Below, piece by piece: positions 1 through 5,422 of a stretch of 8,322 nt of DNA. The stretch is from CBCPNA01 sp965120415. GTDB taxonomy: Bacteria; Bacillota; Clostridia; Lachnospirales; CAG-274. The DNA lies in assembly GCA_965120415.1 (NCBI GenBank), contig CBCPNA010000020.1, positions 1 through 8,322 of the forward strand, written 5' to 3'. Each line of letters starts with the position of its first letter. Position 1 is the first letter of the stretch. The notes beneath the pieces are model-generated. The model was not told where the DNA came from. It did not search any database and saw nothing but the letters and a program-made list of their open reading frames with translations. Made by a program: the position numbers and the translations under genes.

Positions 1-286
1 GGTTATTATTGTTTTTGTTATCATTATTGTTATTTTGATTGTTATTGTTTACATTATTTTTATTATTTTTATAAGGCTTTTTCTTAATTTTATTATTAGC
101 TTTATTTTTATCATTTTTAAACATTTCAAAAATAGTGTTTGCGTCTTTTTCTTCTATAGCGTTTGAGTGACTTTTAACTTCTATGCCTATTTGTTTTAAT
201 TTGTTTATTAAATCTTTATTTTCTAGCTCTATCTTTAGCTGTTCGCTTATTTTTTTTCTAAGTTCATGTACTCTAATCTTGGACAA
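1..286 (-). CDS. infB: Translation initiation factor IF-2, N-terminal fragment (cut by window edge)
   Basis: IF-2 is the GTPase that brings initiator fMet-tRNA to the 30S subunit and promotes 50S joining. Only the first 95 codons are here; the G domain and the C-terminal domains lie beyond the left edge. Residues 1-9 (MSKIRVHEL) and the stretch to about 57, including IGIEVKSH at 33-40, match the IF2_N helical module. The start is taken as TTG at 286-284 because it yields this family-typical N-terminus and has AGGTG six bases upstream. An in-frame GTG at 295-293 is possible, and the first in-frame ATG is internal. The gene overlaps the end of ylxQ by 14 bp, which suggests translational coupling. 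Residues 58-73 are Lys/Asn-rich and residues 74-95 hold 17 Asn out of 22. IF2 linkers are normally variable and charged, so this homopolymer-like tract is an extreme version. Identity is confident; the exact start less so. Confidence 0.9.
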   Translation of the reverse strand, partial: MSKIRVHELRKKISEQLKIELENKDLINKLKQIGIEVKSHSNAIEEKDANTIFEMFKNDKNKANNKIKKKPYKNNKNNVNNNNQNNNNDNKNNNN

Positions 287-620
287 AAAAATCACCTACA
301 CCTTTCTTATAAGTATCACAATTACATATAGCACCTTTTATTTTATTAGCGAGCCCTTCATCTGTTATAGCAAAAACGCTTTTATTAATCTTGCCTATAG
401 CATGGCTAATATTCTCTTTTGTACCAAAAATTAAATAATCTATATTATAAAAGGAGCATTTATTTTTAAACTTTTTTTGTGTATTAAAGCTTGCATCATC
501 TGCTATAATAACTAAAATAGCAACATTAGCTTTAATAGCGTTATATACAGCAAAATCTCCAGCCAAAATCTTGCCTGCCTTTTGGCATAAAGAAAATGTG
601 AATAAAAGCTTTTTATCCAT
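273..620 (-). CDS. ylxQ: YlxQ-type L7Ae/L30e-family RNA-binding protein
   Basis: This 115-residue protein is the size of the YlxQ/L7Ae-like ribosomal-protein family. It shows the expected features: an N-terminal helix with AGK at residues 15-17, a hydrophobic core strand (ILVIIADDAS, about 35-44) followed by NT and a Lys-rich helix, then GTKENISHAIGK (66-77) and a final strand/helix. L7Ae relatives bind kink-turn RNAs, but the cellular target of bacterial YlxQ is not established, so only RNA binding is inferred. The ATG overlaps the ylxR stop by 8 bp (ATGGATAA) with no strong Shine-Dalgarno, which points to coupled translation. It lies in its usual place between ylxR and infB. No key region is missing. 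Confidence 0.92.
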   Translation of the reverse strand: MDKKLLFTFSLCQKAGKILAGDFAVYNAIKANVAILVIIADDASFNTQKKFKNKCSFYNIDYLIFGTKENISHAIGKINKSVFAITDEGLANKIKGAICNCDTYKKGVGDFFVQD

Positions 621-876
621 TTAAAATCAGCTCATTTCTAATTATATTATATATATCTTTTGGTATTTGAGATTTAAAAGAACGTTCAAGTCCTTTTGTT
701 TTTAAAGCTTTTTCAAAGCATTTTAAATTTTTGCAAATATAAGCACCACGCCCATCCATCTTTAAAGATAAATCTAATTTATATTCATCTTTTATCTTAA
801 CAATTCTTAAAAGGGTATGCTTTTCTTTCATTTCAAGACAGCCGGTGCATTTTCTAAGGGAGAGTTTTTTATTCAT
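613..876 (-). CDS. rnpM: YlxR/RnpM family RNA-binding protein (RNase P modulator)
   Basis: This 87-residue basic protein is of normal length for the YlxR (DUF448) family. The diagnostic signatures are visible: RKCTGC at residues 8-13, LLRIVK at 22-27, GRGAYIC at 42-48 and a conserved Cys at 53 in KCFEKALK. Bacillus subtilis YlxR has been renamed RnpM because it binds RNase P RNA and modulates its activity; the same role is assumed here by family. The ATG at 876 is preceded by AAGGAGG, four bases from the start, and this site overlaps the nusA stop codon; the gap to nusA is 10 bp. It sits between nusA and ylxQ, the standard Bacillota arrangement. Confidence 0.94.
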   Translation of the reverse strand: MNKKLSLRKCTGCLEMKEKHTLLRIVKIKDEYKLDLSLKMDGRGAYICKNLKCFEKALKTKGLERSFKSQIPKDIYNIIRNELILNG

Positions 877-886
877 AAAGCCTCCT

Positions 887-2137
887 TTAATTAAACATAT
901 CTATATCTAGCACATTGTCATCTAAGTCATCTAAATTATCTATATCTAACACATTATCTTCTGATACTAATTGAGCTAAAATAGCGTCCTCTTCATCTGT
1001 GTAGTTTTCGTTATAATTTTTATAGTTTTTGTTATTATTTTTAATATTTGATTTATCAAATACAACAGCATTTTTCATATTTATAAAATCAGTACCATTT
1101 ATTTGAGTTTTTGACTTTAGCTCTATTTTGCAGTTAGTAAGCTTTGATACAAGCTTTACGTTTGCAAAGTTTTTGCCTTTTGCGCTAGGAAAGCTAGCAT
1201 CTTCTACAACAACTTTAGCAAGGCTATATTGCTCTGTTTTTATAATTTCTATAGCATATATTTTTGATGGGTAAAAAGCATTTGCTATAAAATTTGGTAG
1301 ATTTTTATCCCACAAAACAAAATCTATACTTTCGTTATTTATTTCTTTAAGGATAGTATTAAGACGCATTTTGTCTTTTCCTATGCAAGAGCCTATAGCA
1401 TCGACATTTTTGTTTTTAGAATAGAGAGCAACTTTTGTCCGAACCCCAGGCTCTCTTGCAACAGATTTTATTAAAATAGTGCCGTCAAAAATTTCTGGTA
1501 TTTCTAGTTCCAAAAGCTTTTTTACAAGGTTAGGATGCGCTCTTGATACGATTATTTGTGGCCCTTTTGGATTTTTTTTAACGCTAGATACATATACTTT
1601 TATCCTATCATGCATTTTATAATTATCGTTTGGGCTTTGCTCTTTTGCTGGGAGCAAGGCGTCTATTTTGTCTAGCGATAATATAACATGCCTTGGGTCT
1701 ATTATCCTTACTATACCTGTTTGTATAGTGTTTTCTTTAGCTAAAAATTCTGTATATAAATTATCTCTTTCAACTTCTCTAAATTTTTGTACAACAAACT
1801 GCTTAGCAGCTTGAGCAGAAATACGCCCAAAATCTTTTAATTCTATAGGTATATCAACAAAATCACCGTATTCATACATAGGGTTTATTTCTTTAGCTTC
1901 TTCTAAAGAAATTTCTAAAAAGGCATCATATACATCTTCTGTTACCTCTTTTTGGGCATAAACTTTTATTTCACCAGTTTTTTGACTTATGTTGACTTTT
2001 ATATTTTGAGAAGTACCAAAATTTTTTTTACAAGCAGATAAGATAGAATTTTCTATAGCTGAAAGTATTTCTTCTCTATCTATACCCTTTTCTACCTCTA
2101 TTAATTTTAAAGCACGCATAAGCTCATGGCCATTCAT
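887..2137 (-). CDS. nusA: Transcription termination/antitermination factor NusA, with degenerate KH loops
   Basis: NusA binds RNA polymerase and nascent RNA, modulating pausing, termination and antitermination. The 416 residues divide into an N-terminal RNAP-binding domain (1 to about 133), an S1 domain (about 135-199, with GIVRIIDPRHVILSL and DRIKVYV), KH1 (about 200-287, with EIPEIFDGT and SVAREPGVRTKVAL), KH2 (about 288-345) and a tail (346-416). The ATG at 2137 matches the usual family start and follows AAGGAGG at eight bases. B. subtilis NusA is about 371 residues, so the tail is an addition: an Asn/Tyr-rich stretch (364-379), then an acidic segment in which DNVLDID occurs twice, 13 residues apart. 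The KH1 loop, normally GPKG, reads GKDK (253-256), and the KH2 loop, normally GKEG, reads GKNF (321-324); both lack the second Gly. There is no frameshift, and position and other domains are intact, so the gene is surely nusA. Reduced or altered RNA binding is an inference. Confidence 0.96.
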   Translation of the reverse strand: MNGHELMRALKLIEVEKGIDREEILSAIENSILSACKKNFGTSQNIKVNISQKTGEIKVYAQKEVTEDVYDAFLEISLEEAKEINPMYEYGDFVDIPIELKDFGRISAQAAKQFVVQKFREVERDNLYTEFLAKENTIQTGIVRIIDPRHVILSLDKIDALLPAKEQSPNDNYKMHDRIKVYVSSVKKNPKGPQIIVSRAHPNLVKKLLELEIPEIFDGTILIKSVAREPGVRTKVALYSKNKNVDAIGSCIGKDKMRLNTILKEINNESIDFVLWDKNLPNFIANAFYPSKIYAIEIIKTEQYSLAKVVVEDASFPSAKGKNFANVKLVSKLTNCKIELKSKTQINGTDFINMKNAVVFDKSNIKNNNKNYKNYNENYTDEEDAILAQLVSEDNVLDIDNLDDLDDNVLDIDMFN

Positions 2138-2155
2138 TTTAAGAACCTCCTTAAA

Positions 2156-2617
2156 TTAAAAAACAATGCAAAGCCTACAAATAGCTACATCTTTTTTATT
2201 AAATTTTAATTCTTCATCATCTTGTTTTATGACAATTTGGTTATCTATAAGCCCTAAAAGCTCTCCTTCAAATTCTTTTTGGTTATTTATAGGGCTATAT
2301 AGCTTTATATAAACATGCCTTCCTTTATATTTCAAAAAGTCGCTTTCTTTTTTTAGAGGTCTTTCAGCTCCGGGGGAGCAAACTTCTAAAATATATGCGT
2401 TTTGTATAATATCGTCTTTATCCAAAAGCTTTTCTATATATCTGCTTAAAACTTCACAATCGTTTATGGTAAAGCCGCCTTCTTTGTCAACAAAAATTCT
2501 TAAATAATAGTTGCTACCCTCTTTTAAATATTCTAAATCGACAATCTCATAATTATTTTGGGCTATAAAGGGGGAAATATATTCAGTTACTTTTTTTAAT
2601 ATATCTTTAGTTTGCAA
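2156..2617 (-). CDS. rimP: Ribosome maturation factor RimP
   Basis: RimP acts in late 30S subunit maturation. Family landmarks are the N-terminal domain reading NYEIVDLEYLKEG then YYLRIFVDKEGGFTINDCE, the signature EVCSPGAERPLKK, and an SH3-like C-terminal half (GRHVYIKLYSP, FEGELLGL). About 153 residues is normal for the family. Start choice: the frame stays open to a GTG at 2626-2624, but that codon lies inside the only Shine-Dalgarno (AAGAGGTG, 2631-2624). The TTG at 2617-2615 sits six bases beyond it and is preferred. This makes rimP the second TTG-initiated gene in the operon, with infB. It is the first gene of the operon, directly behind a promoter and leader hairpin, with nusA 18 bp downstream. 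In many Bacillota polC precedes this operon; here it does not. Confidence 0.94.
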   Translation of the reverse strand: MQTKDILKKVTEYISPFIAQNNYEIVDLEYLKEGSNYYLRIFVDKEGGFTINDCEVLSRYIEKLLDKDDIIQNAYILEVCSPGAERPLKKESDFLKYKGRHVYIKLYSPINNQKEFEGELLGLIDNQIVIKQDDEELKFNKKDVAICRLCIVF

Positions 2618-2623
2618 AATAAA

Positions 2624-2631
2624 CACCTCTT
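2624..2631 (-). promoter_or_regulatory. Shine-Dalgarno site deciding the rimP start
   Basis: AAGAGGTG on the minus strand. It overlaps the GTG codon at 2626-2624 and leaves a six-base spacer to the TTG at 2617. This is why the TTG, and not the GTG three codons earlier, is taken as the rimP start. Confidence 0.65.
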
Positions 2632-2645
2632 AAATTAGCTTTTTT

Positions 2646-2676
2646 AACAAAAGGAGAGTGGGTATAGCCCACTCTC
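2646..2676 (-). promoter_or_regulatory. rimP-nusA operon leader hairpin, possible attenuator
   Basis: A perfect 9-bp GC-rich stem (GAGAGTGGG at 2654-2662 with CCCACTCTC at 2668-2676, 5-base loop) lies in the predicted 5' leader, about 20 nt after the expected transcription start and before rimP. On the minus strand the stem is followed by CTTTTGTT, an interrupted and weak U-tract. It is not followed by T's on the plus strand, and no minus-strand gene lies upstream that it could terminate. That fits a leaky intrinsic terminator controlling the operon. It could instead be a 5' stabilising hairpin. Confidence 0.6.
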
Positions 2677-2700
2677 AGCATAATTATTAAAGTTATATTT

Positions 2701-2729
2701 ATTATAGCATATATAAAAAAATATTTCAA
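2701..2729 (-). promoter_or_regulatory. Sigma-A-type promoter of the rimP-nusA-infB operon
   Basis: On the minus strand: TTGAAA (2729-2724), a 17-base spacer, then TATAAT (2706-2701) preceded by TGC, giving an extended -10. Transcription should begin near 2694, leaving a leader of roughly 75 nt before rimP. An imperfect inverted repeat (2731-2762) lies immediately upstream of the -35. Confidence 0.8.
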
Positions 2730-2730
2730 G

Positions 2731-2762
2731 TACAAAATTTGATTATGTAGTTAAATTTTGTA
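2731..2762. repeat. Inverted repeat upstream of the rimP promoter
   Basis: The 10-base arms TACAAAATTT and AAATTTTGTA are perfect complements, separated by 12 bases. Two inner positions can also pair (one G-T, one A-T). The repeat ends two bases short of the rimP -35 box, so it could be a protein-binding site or an AT-rich UP-like element. At this AT content a chance repeat is also possible. Confidence 0.4.
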
Positions 2763-3085
2763 TTATTACAAAAGATGGAGAATATTATCCCAAAAATTAA
2801 ATTTTACTTGACAAACATATTTTGTTTTGCTACAACCTAGGCGTACTTTGATACTTTGAATTACATTTTTTATTTTCTCATAGGCTATTTAGATAACAGC
2901 TATATTTAAGGGTTGTTATTTTACATTATACCTATCCAACTTATCCAAAATTAGCTTTTTATTTTTAAGGCTATATAAAAATAAATTTAAAAAGCTATCT
3001 TTATATACTGATATACTGTATAAAATTTTTAAAATAGGTAATATATACTAGCAAACCTATAGAAATTTACTTATACATCTAAATT
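2763..3085. other. Gene-free AT-rich divergent intergenic region
   Basis: No credible coding region, tRNA or recognised riboswitch is seen here. Contents: a possible plus-strand promoter TTGACA (2808-2813), 17 bases, TACAAC (2831-2836), with a weak -10; an 8-bp tandem repeat of TACTTTGA (2844-2859); an 8-bp tandem repeat of ATATACTG (3003-3018); and a long imperfect hairpin (2952-2997) with outer arms TAGCTTTTT/AAAAAGCTA and inner arms ATTTTTA/TAAAAAT. If the upstream promoter is active, the reductase gene would have a structured leader of about 300 nt in addition to its proximal promoter. Confidence 0.5.
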
Positions 3086-3102
3086 TAAAGTTGACAACTT
3101 TA
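3086..3102. promoter_or_regulatory. Perfect 17-bp palindrome, candidate operator
   Basis: TAAAGTTGACAACTTTA is two perfect 8-base arms around a central A. It contains the TTGACA -35 box of the promoter for the oxidoreductase gene, so a dimeric repressor bound here would block RNA polymerase. It does not match the Rex, Fur/PerR or CRP/FNR consensus patterns as I know them. No regulator gene lies in the window, so the binding protein is unknown. Confidence 0.6.
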
Positions 3103-3119
3103 GTTTTAACCATTAATAT
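3091..3119 (+). promoter_or_regulatory. Proximal promoter of the FAD/NAD(P)H oxidoreductase gene
   Basis: TTGACA (3091-3096) is a perfect -35, followed by a 17-base spacer and TAATAT (3114-3119), a 4/6 match to the -10. Transcription would start around 3126, immediately before the GGAGG at 3128-3132, giving a very short leader. Confidence 0.6.
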
Positions 3120-3139
3120 TTAATTATGGAGGTGCTAGC

Positions 3140-3868
3140 ATGAATAATTTTAATGAATTAGTCTTAGCTAAAAAAGAACAAGAGTGCGACTTAATAGCAT
3201 CATTTTATTTTAAAGCTAAAGACGGTTCTAAATTAAAAAAGCCCATTGCAGGGCAGTTTTTAGCGTTCAAATTAAAAACAGAAGATGAAAAATATAAAAA
3301 TGCTTTTAGAGCATACACATTATCTAATAAACCTAATGAAGAATTTTATAGAATAACTGTAAAAAAGGTGGAAGGTGGGCTTATTAGCTCATATTTGCAT
3401 GATAAGCTAGATATAGGAGATTGTATATTAGCTAAAGAGCCTTGTGGTATATTTACCGTTGATAAAGCAATAAAAAAAGAAGACCCTATTGTTTTCATAT
3501 CTGCTGGCATAGGGGTGACTCCTCTTTTGGCTATGCTATATGAAGAAGAGGGCAAAAGAGATGATATAACTTTTATACAAGCAGTACAGCACTCCAAAAT
3601 GCACCCTTTTGGCGATGAAATTAAAGATATATGCAAAAAAAATGCTTATAAAAACATCGTATTTTATTCTAACCCTTTAGAAGAAGATAAAGAAGGCAAA
3701 GATTATGATGTTAAAGGCTTTATAACAAAATTATGGTTAGAAGAAAATATTTCTATAAATTCTAATTTTTACTTTTGTGGACCTCCTGTTTTTATGGAAA
3801 AACTAGAAAAAGACTTGCTAGATTTAGGAGCGTCAAGAGAAAAGATACATTTTGAAACATTTGCGTAA
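3140..3868 (+). CDS. Stand-alone FAD/NAD(P)H oxidoreductase, flavohemoglobin-reductase type
   Basis: The protein is a ferredoxin-NADP reductase-like flavoenzyme expected to pass electrons from NAD(P)H through FAD to a partner or small acceptor in the cytoplasm. Visible are the FAD-binding RAYTLS (residues 57-62), VKK then GGLISSYLHD (74-88), the NAD(P)-binding ISAGIGVTP (120-128), the C-terminal YFCGPPVFM (211-219) and a terminal HFETFA with the conserved Glu 239. This order and the ending fit the reductase half of flavohemoglobin (Hmp). At 242 residues there is no globin domain, no 2Fe-2S domain and no signal peptide. The ATG follows GGAGG at seven bases. The gene is monocistronic, with its own promoter, palindromic operator and terminator, so expression is probably signal-controlled. 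Flavin, ferric or NO-related reductase roles are all possible and the electron acceptor is unknown. The family call is firm; the physiological role is not. Confidence 0.85.
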   Translation: MNNFNELVLAKKEQECDLIASFYFKAKDGSKLKKPIAGQFLAFKLKTEDEKYKNAFRAYTLSNKPNEEFYRITVKKVEGGLISSYLHDKLDIGDCILAKEPCGIFTVDKAIKKEDPIVFISAGIGVTPLLAMLYEEEGKRDDITFIQAVQHSKMHPFGDEIKDICKKNAYKNIVFYSNPLEEDKEGKDYDVKGFITKLWLEENISINSNFYFCGPPVFMEKLEKDLLDLGASREKIHFETFA

Positions 3869-3894
3869 AGCAAGCCTTTTTGGGCTTGTTTTTT
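3869..3894 (+). terminator. Intrinsic terminator of the oxidoreductase gene
   Basis: CAAGCC (3871-3876) pairs with GGCTTG (3883-3888) around a six-base loop, extendable by two weaker pairs (one G-T, one A-T), and is followed by TTTTTT. It begins right after the stop codon. Confidence 0.85.
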
Positions 3895-3992
3895 GTTGTA
3901 TTTATTTGTATTTATTAAGTATCTCTATAGATAGGTAAGCAAAAAATATTTGTAAGCATTTTGTATAATAAAAAATCATATGGCTTATACCT

Positions 3993-4014
3993 AAGGCGCT
4001 TTAAGCGCCTTTTT
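3993..4014 (+). terminator. Orphan or back-up intrinsic terminator
   Basis: AAGGCGC pairs with GCGCCTT around TTTAA and is followed by five T's, so it is oriented for plus-strand transcripts. It lies about 100 bases after the previous terminator with no open reading frame between. It may catch read-through, or end a very small RNA starting after the TATAAT at 3964-3969, which has no good -35. Confidence 0.75.
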
Positions 4015-4226
4015 GTATAGCAAAAATAAATAATATTAGCAATATTATATAACAAAAAAAGAAATGTAAAGCAGCTTTTGCTTTTGATTTAAAAGTCTAT
4101 TAACCAGAAATATTTTAAACTTTTTTCTTATTTTTTGTTATATTTATAAAAAAAATAAAATATGCTGGAGTTTTTTTATACTTTATGTTAAAATATTAAA
4201 AAAATATTACGGCTAATTAAATTCTA
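4015..4226. other. AT-rich spacer upstream of the LCP gene
   Basis: No coding region is seen. It holds an inverted repeat ATAATATT/AATATTAT with a 3-base centre (4030-4048) and a weak hairpin AAAGCA/TGCTTT followed by a few T's (4068-4085), which might add a little to termination. The remainder is low-complexity A/T runs. Confidence 0.45.
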
Positions 4227-4255
4227 TTGAAAGAAAAAATTTATTTTGTTATAAT
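4227..4255 (+). promoter_or_regulatory. Extended -10 promoter of the LCP/glycosidase operon
   Basis: TTGAAA (4227-4232), a 17-base spacer, then TATAAT (4250-4255) preceded by TGT. The expected start is near 4262, leaving a leader of about 24 nt that contains the GTGAGG ribosome-binding site. No operator-like palindrome is seen over it, so housekeeping expression is likely. The hexamers and spacing are identical to those of the rimP promoter. Confidence 0.85.
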
Positions 4256-4285
4256 TCTTATAAGTATAAAGTGAGGTAAATTTCT

Positions 4286-5392
4286 ATGAATTTAAATATT
4301 AATTTAAATGACCCTAATACAAGAAAGTTTTTAAAAGTATTTTGGTTAACTTTAAGTATTTCACTTATTATAGTTTTTTCATTATTCTTTTTATATAAAT
4401 TTATATATGCTAAATCTCTTTATGACCCTTCTAAACAGCTTAGCTCCGAGCTTGTTACTAGCGAAAAGCTAAAAGCTGAAGAAGATTCTAAAAGCACGGG
4501 CTTTTTTACTACACCTGTTAGGACAAATGTTTTGGTAGTAGGATTTGATAAACAAGCTGGGCTTACCGATGTTATTATGGTTGCAAGCTATATAAGCACG
4601 ACAGGAGAAATAAACGTAATATCGATACCACGTGATACATATATGTCTTTTTCGGGTGATAGGCTTAAAGAATTAAGGAGTATTAATTCTAACGCACCTA
4701 GCATTATGAAAATAAATGCTGTTTATAACTATACAAAAAAATCTGGTATGGAATTTTTGCAAAAAACGATAGAAGACCTTTTGGATATTAACATTAATTA
4801 TTATGTTAAAATAGATTTAGAAGGATTTGTTAACATAGTGGATGCAGTTGGTGGTATATATTTTACCGTGCCAGAAGGTGGGCTTAAATATTCAGATCCG
4901 ACTCAAGGATTATATATAAATTTAGAAGAAGGATACCAGCTATTAAATGGAGAGCAAGCAGAGGGGTTAGTGCGCTATAGAAGCGGTTATGCAAGAGCAG
5001 ATTTACAGCGTATAGAGGTACAACAAGAATTTATAAAAGAATTTGCAAAGCAAGTACTTAATAAAGAAACATTAATGTCTAATTTAGGAGAAATTGCCTT
5101 AAACTTAATAAAATATGTAGATACAGATTTTTCATTAGAAGATTTACCTAAATATATTTTATCTGTATCAAACATAGATGTTAATAATATAAATACAAAA
5201 ACAGCACCAGGATACGCACAGATGATAGGTGAAGTTTCTTACTATATGATAAATTCGGTAGAGCTTAAAGAAGTTGTGGACGACTTTTTTTACGGCAATA
5301 CAGACCCTGAACAAGAGGAAGAAATAAAAATAACAAAAATATTAGAACAAAACAGAAGTTTTTTAGAAATTATACAAGATGGATTTTATTAA
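4286..5392 (+). CDS. LytR-CpsA-Psr (LCP) family cell-wall glycopolymer phosphotransferase
   Basis: LCP enzymes act on the outer face of the membrane, moving lipid-linked glycopolymers (teichoic acids, capsule or other wall sugars) onto peptidoglycan through a phosphodiester bond. The 368 residues comprise a short cytoplasmic N-terminus, one membrane segment (about 15-41) and an extracellular LCP domain (about 78-255). Motifs seen are LVVGFDK (83-89), GLTD with Asp 95, SIPRDT with Arg 116 and Asp 117, KINAVYNY (142-149), and VRYRSGYARADLQR with Arg 230, 232, 237, 242 and Asp 239, then QQ at 246-247. These are the residues LCP proteins use to bind the pyrophosphate and metal. No LytR_C domain follows; the last 100 or so residues are mostly helical and acidic. 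The ATG follows GTGAGG at nine bases. It is first in a two-gene unit, 30 bp before a secreted phosphodiester glycosidase. The polymer handled is unknown. Confidence 0.93.
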   Translation: MNLNINLNDPNTRKFLKVFWLTLSISLIIVFSLFFLYKFIYAKSLYDPSKQLSSELVTSEKLKAEEDSKSTGFFTTPVRTNVLVVGFDKQAGLTDVIMVASYISTTGEINVISIPRDTYMSFSGDRLKELRSINSNAPSIMKINAVYNYTKKSGMEFLQKTIEDLLDININYYVKIDLEGFVNIVDAVGGIYFTVPEGGLKYSDPTQGLYINLEEGYQLLNGEQAEGLVRYRSGYARADLQRIEVQQEFIKEFAKQVLNKETLMSNLGEIALNLIKYVDTDFSLEDLPKYILSVSNIDVNNINTKTAPGYAQMIGEVSYYMINSVELKEVVDDFFYGNTDPEQEEEIKITKILEQNRSFLEIIQDGFY

Positions 5393-5422
5393 AATTAATT
5401 TGATTAGGAGTGACTTAAATTT

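Noticed and set aside
183..434. Plus-strand open frame of 83 codons over infB/ylxQ
   Set aside because: It lies opposite two well-supported genes, has no ribosome-binding site, and its Phe/Ser/Ile-rich translation is what the reverse of an AT-rich gene gives.
2654..2676. Leader hairpin as a plus-strand terminator
   Set aside because: It is followed on the plus strand by AGCATAATTATT with no T-tract, and no plus-strand gene lies before it.
2775..2840. Plus-strand mini-ORF of 21 codons starting ATGGAG
   Set aside because: No Shine-Dalgarno, no recognisable product, and a length expected by chance in this AT content.
2914..2919. ATAACA (2893-2898) with TGTTAT (2914-2919) as a Rex-type operator
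   Set aside because: The 6-base arms are 15 bases apart and lack the TTGTGA or TTGTTAA half-site spacing of Rex sites.
2763..3085. Riboswitch or tRNA in the 5' region of the oxidoreductase gene
   Set aside because: No GC-rich conserved core of an FMN, TPP, SAM or other familiar riboswitch, and no cloverleaf, could be found; only AT-rich repeats are present.
3346..3636. Minus-strand open frame inside the oxidoreductase gene
   Set aside because: It is a shadow of a gene with clear FAD and NAD(P) motifs and has no ribosome-binding site or known motif.
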